A stretch of 64,000 bases of DNA from Micrasema longulum (GCA_022494885.1 JAGVSM010000508.1:62001-126000); one strand, 5' to 3'. Positions 40,692 through 51,552 are shown, counted from the first letter of the stretch. Numbers and translations: made by a program. The notes: generated by a model not told the origin, from the letters alone.

Positions 40692-41358
40692 TGTAAATAT
40701 TGTGAGCAACTCGATAAACTTGAACGACTTCAGAATACATGCATAAGGTACATTTCTGGTCTTAGGAAATATGACCACATTTCTGATTATCGTAGGCAAT
40801 TGAAATGGCTCCAAATTAGACAGCGGAGAGACTATCATTCCCTCTCACTTCTGTTCAATGTATCTCATAGTCCTAACGCTCCTATATACCTGCGTGAGAA
40901 ATTTCAAATCTTATCAGTTCATGGTTTACTTCCTCTTTCTAATTCTTAAGGCACTCTCTTAATACCCATCCACAATTCATCTTTCTTCACTAATTCATAT
41001 AGTGTCCATGCGGCTCGACTGTAGAATCATCTCCCATCCACCATCAAAGATGTTACTACATTATCTCTGTTTAAATCACGTCTGAAGAAACATCTCCTTT
41101 CTCTTCCATTATCTCTCCTCCTTTCCCCGTTCCTCATTTTTTCTTTTTCCCATTGAGTAATAGTTACGTTTATATATACTATTATATATCTTTATCTTTT
41201 TAATCATTATTTTCTATTGAATATGTTCTGTAACTTGAAATATAAAAATAAAACTATTATTTTATTGGTTGGTTTGAAGAAATTGCCATTTGGCAATAAG
41301 CCTGCCAATGCACAAATAACATTATGTACAAAAAGTTAAATAAATAAATAAATGAAAA
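40692..41358 (+). pseudogene. LINE C-terminus with complete 3' end, nested in RTE-like copy
   Basis: One frame from 40,692 to the stop at 41,154-41,156 reads CKYCEQLDKLERLQNTCIRY, SDYRRQLKWLQIRQRRDYHS, LSLLFNVSHSPNAPIYLREK and FKSRLKKHLLSLPLSLLLS. It is broken only by two point stops (TAA after PLSNS and TAG in the ARLWNHLP-type motif). A 3' untranslated region, the hairpin ATTGCC-ATTT-GGCAAT (41,282-41,297) and an AAATAAATAAATG tail follow. It is the best-preserved copy of the family also at 24.2 and 33.5 kb. Confidence 0.9.
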
Positions 41359-41430
41359 AATACTCAGTGGTATGACGTTTCTATCCTCTGCCTACCCCTA
41401 CAAAAAAAACGGCGTGACGGTTTGTTTGTT
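41359..41430 (+). pseudogene. RTE-like LINE, 3' part of split copy
   Basis: AGTGGTATGACGTTTCTATC, TCTGCCTACCCCTACAAA and CGGCGTGACGGTTTGTTTG are the WRSILSAYPYxxTA end seen in other copies. It continues the 40,456-40,691 part after removal of the LINE. Confidence 0.8.
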
Positions 41431-42231
41431 AGTTAATGAATACCGAAACGTGACATTTTGTAGGTACGATATGATCCACTTTATCAAATTAAAATATGCA
41501 TGTATCAATATATTGTTTTCTGAATTTTTCAGAAAACTTCCCTTTAGCTAGGGGTTCTCATTGCCATGAGCGCAATGCAGTATAATATTATGTAACCTTA
41601 TTTTCTCTTGCCTCACTAACAGTTTTCCGTAAGGGCGCCGTTTAGTGTTTACGAAACATGAAAATTCAAGCCTTTTGCAAGGCAAATCAATTTTCTTACT
41701 TAATAAGTATTTTATTTTCAACAAAAATACACGTCGGTTTGGTCAATAACCAAATGAAAAAAGTTTTAATTTACCTGGTAATAATATAATTTGAGACATA
41801 TTTGTTGATGAGGAATAGGAAACATGTGGATCAATTTATTTATTCAAATCTCAGAGTAATAATGTGCCAAGCTATAGAGGAGCTCAAACGTAAAAAAAAC
41901 ATTCTATGACTATTGGGTATTAAGTTAGCTACAGTTCGCAGCAAAACAATGGGCCGTACTCAGGTCGAGAATTGCCAAATGGATATAAATTTTCAATGTA
42001 AATATTTTTAAATGTGTACCTGTGTATTTATTTTTGCAGGGTTATTCCAATTTATTTTTCTATAATTCGACTTTATTTATTTTATAAAACTGAAAATACG
42101 TGTGTGTTAATTTTTTTTATTGATTTCATTCACACTTTACTTATTTTACATTTATTGAGACATAAATCCCATCTCCATGGAACCAAAGTTCTGTGTTGAG
42201 TTTGTTTGTTTGTCCGTCACATCTCTTATCG
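41431..42231. other. no gene recognised
   Basis: AT-rich. Ends with GTTTGTTTGTTTGTCCGTCA (about 42,200), also found at the left edge of the 107-bp array. Confidence 0.4.
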
Positions 42232-42292
42232 CGCGCAAGAAAACATTTATTGTAACCAATTTCCCGTAGAGCTGAAGTTCCTCATTGTAATC
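42232..42292 (+). repeat. 65-bp repeat (partner at 40,395)
   Basis: CGCGCGCAAGAAAACATTTA, CCAATTTCCCGTAGAGCTGA, AGTTCCTCATTG. Continues into AT-rich DNA, unlike its partner. Confidence 0.7.
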
Positions 42293-42639
42293 CTTATAAA
42301 ACCATATTGTATGCATATGTTATTAATATTCTAATGTCTGATTTCTTTTGTTTCAGGTAATATTTATGAAAATATTTTAATTACAATGTTGACTGATGTC
42401 AAAGGTAAGATAAGTATCTTAATAAAGAAGCAATTTTTTAACATTAACGGCACGAATTTGGCCTGGTGCAAAATAACTCATAAACCTTTTATATGAGAAT
42501 AAATATTTGATGTAATTAATTACTGCTTAATTACATATTTAGGTGATTTAAAAAAAAAAATACTCCCAGGGATATTTTTTGCGTAGAGATGTTACCCGTT
42601 TGGCTGTCTAAAATTACTACTAAATATTTTGAATTTTTC
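42293..42639. other. no gene recognised
   Basis: AT-rich; no repeat or coding signal noticed. Confidence 0.35.
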
Positions 42640-42875
42640 TACTGACATTTCTTGGTGGAACTGCATTTTAATTATAATAATAAAAATACGTTTAAAGTTA
42701 TATTCCACTTTTATTTATAAATTTTTACCAGTGACCGGTCGTCAGACTGTATGTCGGTCACCAGTCTGACGATGTCGGTCACGACGAAACCCGGTCACTG
42801 GTAAAAATTTATAAATAAAAGAAAATAAAACTGTATACGTATTTTTATTATAATAATTAAAATGACTACTTCTTT
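42640..42875. mobile_element. family C palindromic element, copy 2
   Basis: Begins with CTACTGACATTTCTTGGTGG and AACTGCATTTTAATTATAAT, then the arm TATTCCACTTTTATTTATAA and CCAGTGACCGG. The centre is near 42,755, after which the arm is repeated in inverse to about 42,860. The left half is shortened near the centre. Confidence 0.78.
42761..42803 (+). ncRNA. hammerhead-like motif of family C
   Basis: CTGACGA (42,766-42,772) matches CUGANGA. Helix II pairs GTCG (42,774-42,777) with CGAC (42,782-42,785) around GTCA, followed by GAAA (42,786-42,789). Helix III pairs ACC with GGT (42,800-42,802), leaving a GUA triplet. A U (42,773) separates the core from helix II, which canonical hammerheads lack. 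Helix I is not convincing because this lies at the palindrome centre. Confidence 0.5.
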
Positions 42876-43465
42876 AAAAACTTTAATATCATGATTATGA
42901 TAGCAAGTAAGTTCTTGTAGTTTGATTAAAATTTTAAAGTACAAATTTGCACCACTGTTTTCATTTATGTAATAGGTTTTTTGTTTAAATCCAAGGAAGC
43001 AGTATAATTTTTTTCATGCCATAAATAAAATAATTCAAAAAGATGTAGCTCAATAGGGTTACCGATTCATTTATAAAAATTAAAGTAACTAAAACTCAGA
43101 TAATATAAATATTACCTAGATGTAAAATGTCTGGCCTGTTTACAAGAATGAATATCAAACGTGTGACAAAATTATAGATAAAATTATGATTTCTTTTGAT
43201 TTATTTTTGAGAAACCCGGATGAAAAAGTGTTCATTTTTATTTATTAACCCTTTCATCCCGAATATTTATTCAAATACACAAAAATTTAAAGATTGTTTT
43301 ACCCTCGTAACTACCGAAATTCAAACGCGGCGAGTGTATTTTTTAATCAACCCTAAGTAGATGTATATTTTTTATACGTCGGTAATCAGCACTACACAGA
43401 AAGTTTGTTTGTAACTTTGGCAGCTGGCTTTGTTTGTTTTGGAGCAAATTCTGTCGCCTTTATAA
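42876..43465. other. no gene recognised
   Basis: AT-rich sequence without motifs. Confidence 0.35.
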
Positions 43466-44090
43466 ATGAAATTTAAGGCAAGTTTTAAATATATTTCAGT
43501 AAATTATTATTTTTCTCTTTTATTCACTCTTAAAATAATTTATTTTTCTTTAGTAGAATCAATAATAAGATATGGTATAAAGTCGTGGGGACATTCGACT
43601 AAAACTAGTATTAAAATGATCCAGGGTCTACAGTATTCTATAGTTAAGTAAATTGTACTTGCTGAGATTTACGAACAAAGAAGTAATAATGATCTCCTGT
43701 ACAAAACAATCAAAACTTTGCCTGTTCGAGGACTACTGTGGCTTTGCATCATTTTGGAACAATTTAATAGTAATACATTCAAGTTTCCTCTCAAACATAA
43801 ACATAATACACGCTTCACGTCTAATGATGGCTTGGTAGTACCTAAAGTATGTAATAAATATGGAAATAGAACTCTCAAATATTTGGTACCTAGAATTTTT
43901 AATTTATTACCAAAAGAACTTAAATTTAACTCACATTGTAACAAGAGCAAAATAAGAGAGTGGGTACTCGATCAAGAGTTTATATATGAATAGTAGCTTA
44001 GGTGTAAATATTTTAATTTTTCATATATTTTCTTGTGTTTAAAAAATAAATTTAGATATTATTATTTGTAAAAACATGTTTATTTTGATC
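43466..44090 (+). pseudogene. LINE C-terminal domain and 3' UTR
   Basis: 43,540-43,650 reads LVESIIRYGIKSWGHSTKTS, IKMIQGLQYSIVK (the L-V-E-S-x-x-R-Y-G-I-x-x-W-G thumb motif). A frameshifted part reads LLYKTIKTLPVRGLLWL, then KHKHNTRFTSNDGLVVPKVC, NKYGNRTLKYLVPRIFNLLP and KELKFNSHCNKSKIREWVL, ending at 43,991-43,993. Y-G-x-R-x-x-x-Y-x-x-P-x-x-x-N-x-L-P is characteristic of LINE C-termini. At least two frameshifts. Confidence 0.85.
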
Positions 44091-44129
44091 TTCCCGGCTG
44101 TTAATTTTTATCTGTTATTCATTGTTTTT

Positions 44130-44375
44130 ATAAATGTAAATAATATTTAAATTTATTTCAACAGAGAGGGAAAAAGTTTTCGAGGAGAAATTTGGAAGTC
44201 TAGGCATTTACAGGGCTTATGACCTGTCATTGGCTGGTTTAAGTGGCCACTCTTCCAAATTTCTCCTCGAAAACTTTTTCTCTGTTGAAATAAATTTAAA
44301 TATGAACAACTCCCTAGGGAGGAAATCCAGCCAGTCTGCAAGCATTTGGACATAATCAAATATTGTTGAATTTCT
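44130..44375. repeat. family E foldback copy
   Basis: TTTATTTCAACAGAGAGGGA through CGAGGAGAAATTTGGAAG (about 44,150-44,202) is inverted at about 44,250-44,296 with one 4-base indel. The loop contains GGCTTATGACCTGTCATTGG. The minus-oriented right side continues to GGACATAATCAAATATTG at 44,348-44,365. Confidence 0.85.
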
Positions 44376-44745
44376 ACTTGGTAAAAGGAGAAGGATAAAA
44401 ATTGGAAAATTATTTACAGGCGTTGCCTAGTAGGTGATTTGGTTCAGCTGGATGAATCTCACCCGCATGATAAAGGTTTCAGCTCTTTTACTTCACAAAA
44501 GTCAACAGATGGAAGAGTTGAGGAAATGTGGACGTTCAAACATAGGCAGAATGGTAATGTTACACAAATTTGAAGTGGCCACTTAAACCAGCCAATGACA
44601 GGTCATAAGCCCTGTAAATGCCTAGACTTCCAAATTTCTCCTCGAAAACTTTTTCCCTCTCTGTTGAAATAAATTTAAATATGAACAACTCCCTAGGGAG
44701 GAAATCCAGCCAGTCTGCAAGCATTTGGACATAATCAAACATTGT
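44376..44745 (-). repeat. family E, full-length unit in tandem
   Basis: GGACATAATCAA starts at 44,348 and again at 44,727, a 379-base period. The unit contains, on the minus strand, CTTGCAGACTGGCTGGATTT, CTCCCTAGGGAGTTGTTCAT, CTAGGCATTTACAGGGCTTA, TGTGAAGTAAAAGAGCTGAA and CACCTACTAGGCAACGCC. No coding capacity is evident; a 60-codon frame on the minus strand is composed of repeat sequence. Confidence 0.85.
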
Positions 44746-45437
44746 AAATAATATTATTAAGTCAGTATAAATATAATCTTCACAAACAAGCTACAAAAAG
44801 TGGCTTGGTGGGATTTTAGTTTTAGTAAAAATATAACAAGTGATTTTTTTTTTTAATTTTAAAAATGTATAATTATGCTATTAAATAAAAAAAAATATAA
44901 AAAAAGTAAAATTTCAATACTTCGATGTAACATACATATATTGAAAATAAAAACACATTTTAAATTAATTTTGTCGGTTGGTAATCGGTTTGAGACCCGC
45001 TGTTTAAAAAAATAAACGTTAAATATTTTCAAAAGTATGAACGATAAAATAGGCATTTAAAATACTAAAAAAATTCAAAATAATTCCCACAGAATAAAAA
45101 AATAAAAAATTTACCCGCAGGAATTAATTCGGGTCTGAAAAAATTAAGGTGTTTTGGAAACCCATCAATAAAATACCTACAGATTGAATAAATTATCGTA
45201 GTAAGAATATTCATATATTATATAAATACATCGATCTAGTTTTGTTATCAAATGAAATCTAATTTAATTAGTTCACGTTACCGTAAATGTGCTTCAGTTT
45301 ATTTGATTGTTTATTTTGGTCAATCCATTAATATTCTTGACTGTCTACGACCAATTAAAAAGTTTATCCATGTTTTCACTAATTAACCCAAACTTTCCTT
45401 CAAATTTTCGTTTAGTGTTTTCCACCCTTTATCGTTA
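44746..45437. other. no gene recognised
   Basis: AT-rich sequence; nothing shared with other parts was noticed. Confidence 0.35.
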
Positions 45438-45690
45438 ACGAGCTGAACCCGGCAATGCTTTGCTATTGCTACATTTAGGTACATACTCGTATATATATAT
45501 TACATTAACACAATCGACAGTTCGATATAAGTTATTGTACGTAGTTAAAATTAGATGTATATAAAAACATTATTATTTTTGTGTTTCAAATTACATCAAT
45601 TGTGGGGATATGCGGTGACAGGGAATTTTGATAAATAGGTATTTGAACATTGTTTTCCTGTCACTGTACGATTTTATACAAAATTTAAAA
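45438..45690 (+). repeat. AGCTGACCCGGC-type insect repeat, start
   Basis: GAGCTGAACCCGGCAATGCT followed by TTGCTATTGC resembles a widespread insect interspersed repeat whose copies start AGCTGACCCG. A second start is at 49,618. The extent to the right is uncertain. Confidence 0.4.
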
Positions 45691-45704
45691 CAAAGATTTA
45701 CATG

Positions 45705-46700
45705 ATAAAAAAAAAAACACTATACTATGAAGAGAGGAGAGGGGATGGAAAGGAAAAGAGAAGGATAAAGAAACAACTTTTTAATTTGGATAGGGAAATT
45801 TCTATCTTGTCTTAAATGTAAATAAAGAAGGGGCGTCTCTAACATTAGTTGGTAGATTATCCCACAATCGAGCAGCTACTACTGTGAAAGAGGAGAGAAA
45901 GAGAGAGAGAGAAAGAGTTCTCTCGTTACTAGAACAAAGAGATAGCCCGTGTTGTGATAGAGGTTGGAAGAGCTCTATCAGATAAACAGGCGAAGTGGGA
46001 TTATTTAAAATATTGAGAAGAAGTGATAGAATGTGAATGTTTCTTCTATGCCTGATACTGAGCTAGTGTAGTTGCGTGCGATATTCGGTTATGTGGTTGA
46101 ATTTGAGAAAATTAAAGATATAACATTTTTAAACATTCTGCAATCGTTCCAACTTATCAAGCAATTCAGAGTTAGCATTTGGATGACATACATCTGCATA
46201 GTCAAGGAGTGGAAGAAGTAAGCTCTGGACTAATGTTTACTTAACATTGATTGGCGAGAAATTCTGTAATCTTTTAAGTGAAAAATTTTGTAATCTTCAA
46301 ACTGCTATAAAGTTTACGACTAACTTCGTTAACCTGATCGTGCCACCCCAAATGCTTATGAATGATAATACCTAAGTTTTTGACTGAAGTCATGAATGGA
46401 ATATCTGTATTATCTATTTTGAAACGAGGAAGTGTAGAAAAATTAACTTTTGAATACATTTTTTTTGTTGGATTAATGAGAAGTCCATGTTTTTTTGTCC
46501 ATGAAGAGATATGTTTGAGTGCAAGTGACATTACTTTGTGTATTTCAACAACGTCAACGGATTTGCAATGAATATCCAATTGCAAACAATCGGCATATAA
46601 ATGGTTCGAACAGGGGAGGTTTTTTATCCGCTTTTCGCTGTAAATTTCTACTGACGAACTACAGTCATGCAGTTCAGAAAGACTTGACAAAATTTTGAAA
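45705..46700 (-). pseudogene. LINE RT to C-terminus, longest copy of HWLxIRxRR family
   Basis: 46,690-46,274 on the minus strand reads NLPCSNHLYADCLQLDIHCK, ISSWTKKHGLLINPTKKM, IDNTDIPFMTSVKNLGIIIH, KHLGWHDQVNEVSRKLYSSL. The RT YADD box is YADC here (a catalytic aspartate lost). Next are the N-P-x-K-T and L-G-I-I-x-D-x-x-L-x-W-x-x-H thumb motifs. From 46,273 leftwards, stop-punctuated sequence continues to the C-terminus and an A-rich tail at about 45,705. Copies at 21.8 and 63.0 kb are shorter. Confidence 0.88.
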
Positions 46701-47979
46701 AATGTACGTAAAAAAATAAAAAAAGTTCTTGTTTAAAACCATCTCACGACTCGAGAAAAAAACAGTACATTTGATTCCAAAATGTTTGTTATTTTATTTT
46801 TAACCTTACACTTTTTTAATATCGTCAGCTGGCGCTTTTCTTTAAAAACAGGGCAGTGAATACGTATTTTCTACGCTTTTAATTCTCTTTTATCGGAATC
46901 AATGAATTTGCGTACTCATCTGTGGTCTCCCCGGGGCAATCAATTATTCCCTCCCTTTATATCGCCGTAGGATTGTAAACGAAAGTGTATTGAATTGAGT
47001 AATTTCAAATCAAACAATCAAAGAAAGAGCGTTCTTAATCCATGGCTTGTTTGCCAACTTTGAGCTTTTGAACTTTGCAAGTTTCGGGTGATCGCTCTCA
47101 AACAATAAGGCCGGCGAAAATAGTTCTAAACACTTCGCATTTTCATGTTAATAATTTCAAGTTTGGAGATAAACACCCTTGAACTGGTTTCCCTCGTGTG
47201 TGGTTAAGGGAGACTAGATCTCTTTACACATAATAATGGTATAAAGATGTTTAAAGTAAATTATAAACATTGCTAAGTGGGAAATGGGAAGCATTGCTTC
47301 TGAGAACGTAGTTTGCCGAAATTCTCTAGATAACAACAAATTTACATAACTTGACATTATTGTTCATATTCGTATTAATTTTCAACTTCTCCCATTAAAA
47401 TTTAATAGAAAACATAGTTGAAACGTGTCGCCAAGAACAAGTGAAGGTACTGTAGTAAATGAAAGATGATTAGATTAAATTAAACTTGTGTGTATTCAAA
47501 TGAAAAGATTCAATAACATATTACATGGAGTTAATTACACATTTAAGTATCTTAATTAATTAAAACAGATGTGCGAATATGTTGATATTATTTTTTTAAA
47601 TTTTATTGAAATAAATGGCACTTAGTGACTTTTACATATTAGTTGCAAATACAATCATATACGTACGTGTAAGTAAAATTATTTGTAATATATAGCATTT
47701 AAAACAAATTAATACTAAACAGTTATGTACAAATTAAGAAGTCTAAAAAAGATAAACAATATAACCAGTTATAAAAATATTGATAAACATATAATAATTT
47801 GGTAATAAAAATATTTAGAGCATGTAAAAAAAACTAAAACAACAATAAATATTTATAAAGAAATTAAAACAATTTTGAAAATCACTTAAATATTTTAAAA
47901 AATATTTATATCTGTGATTATTTAAAATTACTTGCTTTAGTAAATTTAACAATATAATTGTTAATTATAGTGTTAATTA
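46701..47979. other. no gene recognised
   Basis: 46,850-47,200 is a little less AT-rich. 47,580-47,980 is strongly AT-rich and may be LINE 3' untranslated sequence. No coding motif. Confidence 0.35.
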
Positions 47980-48185
47980 TTTTTTTAAATATATTTATTT
48001 TTGCTAATCTTTGCTTTTAATTTTTGTATAAAATTGTAAGATTCAATATGTCCATGTATTTATAATTTTCTCAAACTGAACGGTTTGGGTAGGTAGGAAG
48101 AAATTGCCTTAAGGCAGTATGCCCGCCCTTAAATGTTTATTTATTGTATATGTATATAAAGTGTCAAATTAATAAATAAATAAAT
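47980..48185 (+). mobile_element. LINE 3' terminus with stem-loop
   Basis: GGTAGGTAGGAAGAAATTGC, the hairpin TGCC-TTAA-GGCA (48,105-48,116), TATGCCCGCC and an AATAAATAAATAAATT tail match the end plan of the 41.3 kb LINE (GGTTTGAAGAAATTGCC...GCCTGCC). It belongs to a diverged LINE of the same group. Coding sequence is not visible. Confidence 0.65.
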
Positions 48186-48544
48186 TGTTCATTTGTTATA
48201 TTATGATGCTCATTAATGTTTATTTCCATATTTTACACAATCCACCGTTGATTGGAGGAAACATTTGGCATCTTCGTTATTTCATTCCTTCGCATCGCTG
48301 CGCTGTATACGCGTGGGTGGAAATACTAGAACATTAATCTGATCTGAAGTTGGTTGACATGTATTATGGAGCTGTCAGTTGATATCCCCAACAAGACTGT
48401 CAATTTGGTTGGACGGTGACGTTTACTATGACAGTTGACGTGCCTTCACTGAGTAATATTATTGTTAACTGATAACTCATGTAGCGTAATTGAAATAAAT
48501 ACTTTAAATCAAAGATTACAACACAATATGGGAAACAATAAAAT
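48186..48544. other. no gene recognised
   Basis: 48,250-48,460 is less AT-rich, with GGTTGACATGTATTATGG and related words but no motif. Confidence 0.35.
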
Positions 48545-49075
48545 AAATAAAAAACAACTTTACTTTTAACCAATCATTTGTTTTTTTACAGCGACCGATT
48601 TAAAGTTACACAAGCTTCTTTATCAAGATATCCCTAACTAATGATTCTTATCCTATTTTATTTGAACAGGAATTTAAAAGTGATTTTAATTGACTGGGAT
48701 TAAAAGTTCTTCATGTTGAAAACAAAATTTTAAAATAAAACAACTTGGAAATCTTAAAAATCAAAAAAACGATCCACAATAAGAAGAAAATAATAAATAA
48801 ACAATATTTCCGGTCGTCCACTCCAGTCTAGTTTTAAAAATCGTATCCATCTCACTTCACACTTCCCATCTTCACAATAATAATATGACAAAAATACTAT
48901 TAGTCCCATATGTTTTGATGTAATATTATTTAATAATCACTGTTTAAATAAAAAAGGATAAGATTAATTAGTTCATTATTCCTTTTAAGAAGCTTGCGGA
49001 GCTTTGAAACCGGTTGGTAGAAAAATAAATAATAGGGGGTTTAAGACATAATTATGTATTTATTTTACCATAATG
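48545..49075. mobile_element. family B inverted-arm element, copy 2
   Basis: The left arm (about 48,555-48,700: ACAGCGACCGATTTAAAGTT, CACAAGCTTCTTTATCAAG, ATTCTTATCCTATTTTATTT) is inverted at 48,935-49,040 (AAAAAGGATAAGATTAATTA, AAGAAGCTTGCGGAGCTTTG, AAACCGGTTGGTAG). The right arm keeps a perfect helix III, ACC-GGTT-GGT plus A, and a stem AAGC/GCTT, but its CUGANGA box has decayed. The left arm's minus strand has CTTGATAAAG instead. Confidence 0.7.
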
Positions 49076-49149
49076 AATAACCACAATACTTTAAAGATAC
49101 ATTTTATAAAATAAATATAATCTTACAATCTGTTAGCAAGGAAGTTAAA

Positions 49150-49625
49150 AGATGTTCTCATAACATCTTCGAGATTTGTACTGGTTCAAAAGCCCAGAGA
49201 AAATTAAAATTAAGCTTTGCTGGACAGTATTCAAATCCCTTCATAAAATTGCTCCGAGATATTTATCGGACCTCTGTGTGAGGGAAAATACATGTCGAAG
49301 AAAATCTACTCTTAGGTCAGCGTTTGACTCAGCCAGGGGAAAACTTTTCGAACTCCGGTGCGGCGCAGCCTAAACACAGGGTTCGGAGATTGGTCCCTCT
49401 GTCTGAAACCAATTGCCTTCACACTTGCGAACCTTCGACAGTCCCAGTCAGTTCAGATATGCAATCTTACTTCTGTCGTTTATCACACCCTCAATAACTT
49501 TAAATTCGGAATATTAAGGATACAGTGTTTTGATTCGAATGTAAGTTTCAGTATAAAATTGAGAAGCGCCCTTAAAGTGATTTGTCACCAAAATGGCGCT
49601 ACGCAAATTTATATAATACTAGCTG
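49150..49625 (+). pseudogene. CR1-like LINE C-terminus and 3' end
   Basis: 49,170 onward reads DLYWFKSPEKIKIKLCWTVF, KSLHKIAPRYLSDLCVREN and RRKSTLRSAFDSARGKLF. Then QLPSHLRTFDSPSQF appears in another frame. H-W-L-x-x-x-x-R-I-x-x-K-I...K-x-L-H-x-x-A-P-x-Y-L-S-D-L is diagnostic for CR1/L2-like LINEs. The 3' end AGCGCCCTTAAAGTGATTTG and ATGGCGCTACGCAAATTTAT matches 18.6 kb. Confidence 0.85.
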
Positions 49626-50315
49626 ACCCGACGGACGTTGTCCTGTCCGAAAGTTAGCTTGCCTTGGAAAAATACTTTTTATTGATTAGTAGGTACCTAG
49701 GTACTTGTTTATGATTAAATTTTAAAACTAGAAATTGTCAATATTCAAAAAATATTTAATTTAAGTAAGTACTTGTTTGTGGTTGAATTCCAAAACATAT
49801 TTTTATTTTTTAAATATGGAATTCTTTTTGCAAACGTCAAACTCCGGTCGTCTCACCAACAGAGGGGTGTATTTATGTAGAAATACGTTTTTCGAAAATG
49901 TATTCAATTTAATATTATTTTAGTGTTACCAAAAATACAATAAAAATAAATAAATGGGAAGAAATTATAAGGAATTTAAGGAAAAAATCTGATTGAGATC
50001 CACAAAAAACAAATGCTGTTTGTAAAAATTCAATAATAAGCTTTTTTTAAATACAAAAAAAAAACATCGTTCCATTTGTTTGCAAATGCATTCTCCTCGA
50101 ATGCAATCCTGGTAGATCGTTAAATAAAGCATTTATCCTCCTAACTTCTTGTAAACATATTCGATTGAAGATTTTAATATCTACGAACACGCACATCGCA
50201 AAGATCTATATTTCTCTGAAAATCGCACGTAAATCGGTCAAGCCGTTTAGGAGGAGTTCGGTGACATCACACGTACAGAGGAATTATATGTATATATAAA
50301 GATAAAAATCGAAAA
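49618..50315 (+). repeat. AGCTGACCCG-type insect repeat
   Basis: ACTAGCTGACCCGACGGACG starts it. The right end, AAATCGGTCAAGCCGTTTAG, GAGGAGTTCGGTGACATCAC and ATATATAAAGATA, is also typical. I know this type of repeat from many insect genomes; internal sequence is AT-rich and degenerate. It abuts the CR1-like LINE end. Confidence 0.5.
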
Positions 50316-50935
50316 TGAAAAAGTACATATTTAACTAAACATACAAATAAATAATATATGTAACCCAAGACATCGTTTTAAACCTTTTTCGACACGCGAC
50401 CCTCTTACGAGTAGCAGAATAGCTGGCGACGGCTGGTCACGGTCAGAAGCAAGGAATGAAAGTCTCAGATTGCCGAAGATCTTAGACTTTAGTCTTGATA
50501 TTTGGCAGTACTAATTACTATGCGTTTCGTAATAGGGGTAATACTTTGAAGCGCACCCAAGAGAATAATTATTTTGTATGTAATGTTGTTGATTTTACGA
50601 AATCAAAAAATTATAAAAAGGAACGCAATAGACTTTACCTAGTAACATAAAATAATTAACTCTTCTTTTTTACACCCGATTGTATCATGTTGTATTTTAA
50701 TTTGTATGTGTCTAGTGAGTGTTGCTAGTAATTCGCATAACTAATATGCAATGAAAAATGCTGGATGCTTTCAATCTAACGCTTGCCAACAACCAGGTAT
50801 GTTCTTACAATAATGTCAATAGTTTTGCAATTAATCAGTCAAAAGTAATGAATCATCACCATGATTCACTGATGATTTTGTTTTGATTGCGGTCGGACAG
50901 AAATAAGTCAATTTGAGTAGACTGTCCTCTGACGC
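50316..50935. other. no gene recognised
   Basis: 50,390-50,480 is GC-richer (CGACACGCGACCCTCTTACG, GCTGGCGACGGCTGGTCACG) without a recognised motif. Confidence 0.35.
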
Positions 50936-50939
50936 AGCA

Positions 50940-51160
50940 ACCTTCGATGTGAACTGTCGTGTGTTCGGTTGCCTGGGACATATTGCAGGTACTTCCGGAT
51001 AGCCTTAGTCATGTTTGCCTAATTTAAAGCGCGTCGGGTTTTATTATCCTGGTCGTCTACAACTAAAAGTTCGTAAGCAGTTTATGCTCGAACTACGGAA
51101 CGCGTATCTGACTTGGAAGGAAGCCAGAAATTAGGAGATGACTCGCAGAATGCCCAATTT
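50940..51160 (+). pseudogene. LINE RT C-terminal fragment (related to 19.9-20.3 kb)
   Basis: Reads LGHIAGTSG-type sequence, then YYPGRLQLKVRKQFMLELRN and AYLTWKEARN, equal in order to GHVLRM, RRPGRP and ELRGAGLTWEEAK in the 20.1 kb copy. Short and stop-containing. Confidence 0.55.
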
Positions 51161-51545
51161 CATATTCACTTCTCAAGAAAGCTCTCCAAATTTACATTTG
51201 AACACCAAATGCAGCGTGTTTCGATCATTTGTAACATCAAAATATGGTTATCAACCTAACGCTTCAGGTACAAGTTCAGAAATACTTTAAAAAGCATCGA
51301 GGGAATCCAAAAGCTCACCCGCAGCTGTTACACACTCCTGGGAAACTCTCTGTCAGCTTGGCAAAGAGGAAAGTTAGCAAAATTATCCTCAAGGAATATT
51401 AATTCTATGCGGATTAATGAGGAGGAGGTAGGATATATGGACAGAAGCAAACACGTCGTCCACACCATTTGGATTCCCTCAACATCTCAAAAAAAAAAAT
51501 CAATAATAAAATGTATACAACATAACAAAAAACTGATTAAACATA
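51161..51545. other. no gene recognised
   Basis: 51,290-51,400 is less AT-rich (AGCTCACCCGCAGCTGTTAC). No motif seen. Confidence 0.35.
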
Positions 51546-51552
51546 ACAAGTA

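Noticed and set aside
40407..40838. 143-codon minus-strand gene
   Set aside because: It is antisense to an RTE-like fragment and a LINE whose plus-strand motifs are clear, and it crosses their insertion junction.
46362..46571. 69-codon plus-strand gene
   Set aside because: Antisense to the LINE RT region at 46,274-46,690, whose YADC and LGIII motifs are clear.
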